A stretch of 64,000 nucleotides of DNA from contig JAHDYR010000005.1 of assembly GCA_019828565.1 (NCBI GenBank), positions 1,736,001 through 1,800,000 of the forward strand. Reading direction: 5' to 3'. Both the position numbers and the translations under genes were made by a program. Positions 62,800 to 64,000 of this stretch are shown here, in pieces; position 1 is the stretch's first letter; the number at the start of each line of letters is the position of its first letter. The notes beneath the pieces were generated by a model, which saw only the letters and a program-made list of their open reading frames with translations, was not told the origin of the DNA and made no database searches. This stretch comes from Carpediemonas membranifera. Taxonomy: Eukaryota > Fornicata.

Positions 62800-64000
62800 T
62801 CACTGAATGAGAGCATGAAGACCGTCCAGGACGCCGTCAGAGTCAGGAATCGTCTGCGTCTTCATGGCGAGCTCGAGCTTGCGGTGAACGGACTCGATCG
62901 AGACGGGGAAGTCCGTTCGTCCCATATCTCTTTTGAACCAGGGAATCAGATTTGGCATAACCTGCACCGCGTTCTTCTTGTTGAGTGAATCACTTCCATC
63001 GAGCTGCTTGACGACGAAAGAATAGACCAGTTGACGATGGGCCGAACCAAGACACTCAATGGCACCAGTGAGGGCAGTAATCATGTCTCGGTACTTGTTA
63101 CCGAGGAGGATGGCCGAGTGCGGGCCGAACTGAGCGAGTAAACCAGATATAAGAGATCTCAGAAGATCGTGGTGAGATCCGATGAATCTACGGACGATCG
63201 TTTTCACGCTGCTGACCCCGATTGACCGAATCGTATCGTGATCATTGCAAGCGGCCATCACGACGGCACCGAGAGAAGGAGCTACGACCTCGTCCTCGAA
63301 CTCGATGCCCTCGGTCGCCATAAAAGTTACCAAACACCTCAGGGTATTGGCGTGTATCCTCGTCAACTTCTCGACAGACTCGAGCGACGGGTTGACTGAC
63401 TTGAGCAAGTCGACCCTGGACCCCTCGACGCCGTGGAGGTCGGACCCGAGTTGACCTAGCAGGGCTTGAGAGGCGGACATCTCCCTGTGTTCAATTAGAC
63501 CCTTGAATATCTCGAGACGTGCCTTTGAAGTCTCGGAGCTGATCCAGTTGGTGAACTCAGCAAGTTTGCCCATAACAGAGGGAATGACGGCGCGAATGAC
63601 ATCTAGCTCGCATGCTGGGGTGATTCGCCGCATCAGGTCGAGACAAAGCACCGTGGTGTCCGCAGAAAGACCATCCACAGTATCCACGTCCAGCGTTCCC
63701 GCCAGATTCAACAGCAGCGCCGTAGAGTCGTCCGGGTGCTGCTGGCACAGGGCCCGGAGGAGACCTGTCCGGACGGAGGCGACGCGGACATCAGCTCGGG
63801 CTGGGTCTCCCACAGTCAGCGGAGTCAGGCCGTAAATCTTACACAGCCGTTTGAATGCGTCACTGCTCCTGTAGAGGACGTTGCCGGGGTCGTAGTCGCG
63901 CATGGGGGTCGTAAGCATGCCCGCGTCGGCGTCAGTCTCGGGGTCCTCGTCGGCCTCGTCCACGTCCGGCAAAGTGGATGGGAGTTTCACAGATCGAATC
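62800..64000 (-). CDS. HEAT/ARM-like repeat protein, 5'-partial
   Basis: The frame is open to the window edge (no ATG at 63990, where the only start-like codon is GTG), so the N-terminus lies outside. The 400 visible residues form paired helices in repeats of about 40 (LCLDLMRRITPACELDVIRA, TLRCLVTFMATEGIEFEDEV, TIRSIGVSSVKTIVRRFIGS, MITALTGAIECLGSAHRQLV), typical of HEAT scaffolds. An acidic N-terminal segment (DVDEADEDPETDADAG) precedes them. Which HEAT family it is cannot be told. Confidence 0.55.
   Translation of the reverse strand, partial: IRSVKLPSTLPDVDEADEDPETDADAGMLTTPMRDYDPGNVLYRSSDAFKRLCKIYGLTPLTVGDPARADVRVASVRTGLLRALCQQHPDDSTALLLNLAGTLDVDTVDGLSADTTVLCLDLMRRITPACELDVIRAVIPSVMGKLAEFTNWISSETSKARLEIFKGLIEHREMSASQALLGQLGSDLHGVEGSRVDLLKSVNPSLESVEKLTRIHANTLRCLVTFMATEGIEFEDEVVAPSLGAVVMAACNDHDTIRSIGVSSVKTIVRRFIGSHHDLLRSLISGLLAQFGPHSAILLGNKYRDMITALTGAIECLGSAHRQLVYSFVVKQLDGSDSLNKKNAVQVMPNLIPWFKRDMGRTDFPVSIESVHRKLELAMKTQTIPDSDGVLDGLHALIQ

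Overview
This is a eukaryotic, protist-type window with compact genes in both orientations, short intergenic gaps and very small introns. Four introns of 31-47 nt are supported by reading frame, with GTAAGT, GTACGT or GTATGG donors; two of them (160-190 and the Serinc intron) end in ACACAG, one in TTACAG and one in TTCAG. Tiny introns with this 3' end, a bacterial-type MTA/SAH nucleosidase and long tandem arrays of non-LTR elements (known in Giardia) suggest a metamonad, perhaps a free-living Carpediemonas-like fornicate. That assignment is inference; no marker in the window settles it.

Layout. (1) 1-5307: small host genes, several frameshifted: an OTU-like protein with two introns, a SET-domain fragment, a possible proline-rich protein, a caspase/CHAT-like peptidase, a Cys-rich zinc protein and two adjacent acidic ORFs. 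A 100-N scaffold gap follows. (2) 5408-43198: a head-to-tail array of nine copies (one truncated by the gap, eight full) of an R2/NeSL-type non-LTR retrotransposon of 4.2-4.7 kb. Each copy has a novel N-terminal domain, a 31-residue Pro/Ala repeat, a reverse transcriptase, a CCHC knuckle and a restriction-like endonuclease. (3) 43199-43434: an intact tRNA-Glu(CTC) that ends the array, then a tRNA-Leu(TAA). (4) 43485-47153: a tyrosine-recombinase retrotransposon (DIRS superfamily, Ngaro/PAT-like) with split direct repeats and Gag, RT-RNase H and YR ORFs on the minus strand. (5) 47675-64000: ordinary host genes: Serinc, deoxyhypusine synthase, a USP deubiquitinase with an N-terminal membrane segment, an EST1/SMG-type protein, a PH-like protein, TatD, a macro-domain protein, an MTA/SAH nucleosidase, a HEAT-like protein and several unrecognised proteins.

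The most interesting system is the array. Every junction carries the first 13 bp of tRNA-Glu as a target-site duplication. The ATG inside those 13 bp is the first in-frame ATG of each element's ORF, so the element appears to borrow its start codon from its target. The 3' UTR is 190-192 bp in every copy, and the first ~80 bp after the junction (with a GCAA-tetraloop hairpin) are shared, while the coding modules between them are reshuffled: two N-terminal types and three RT types. Most frame breaks are single-base changes in homopolymers that differ between sister copies, so many are probably assembly errors rather than decay.
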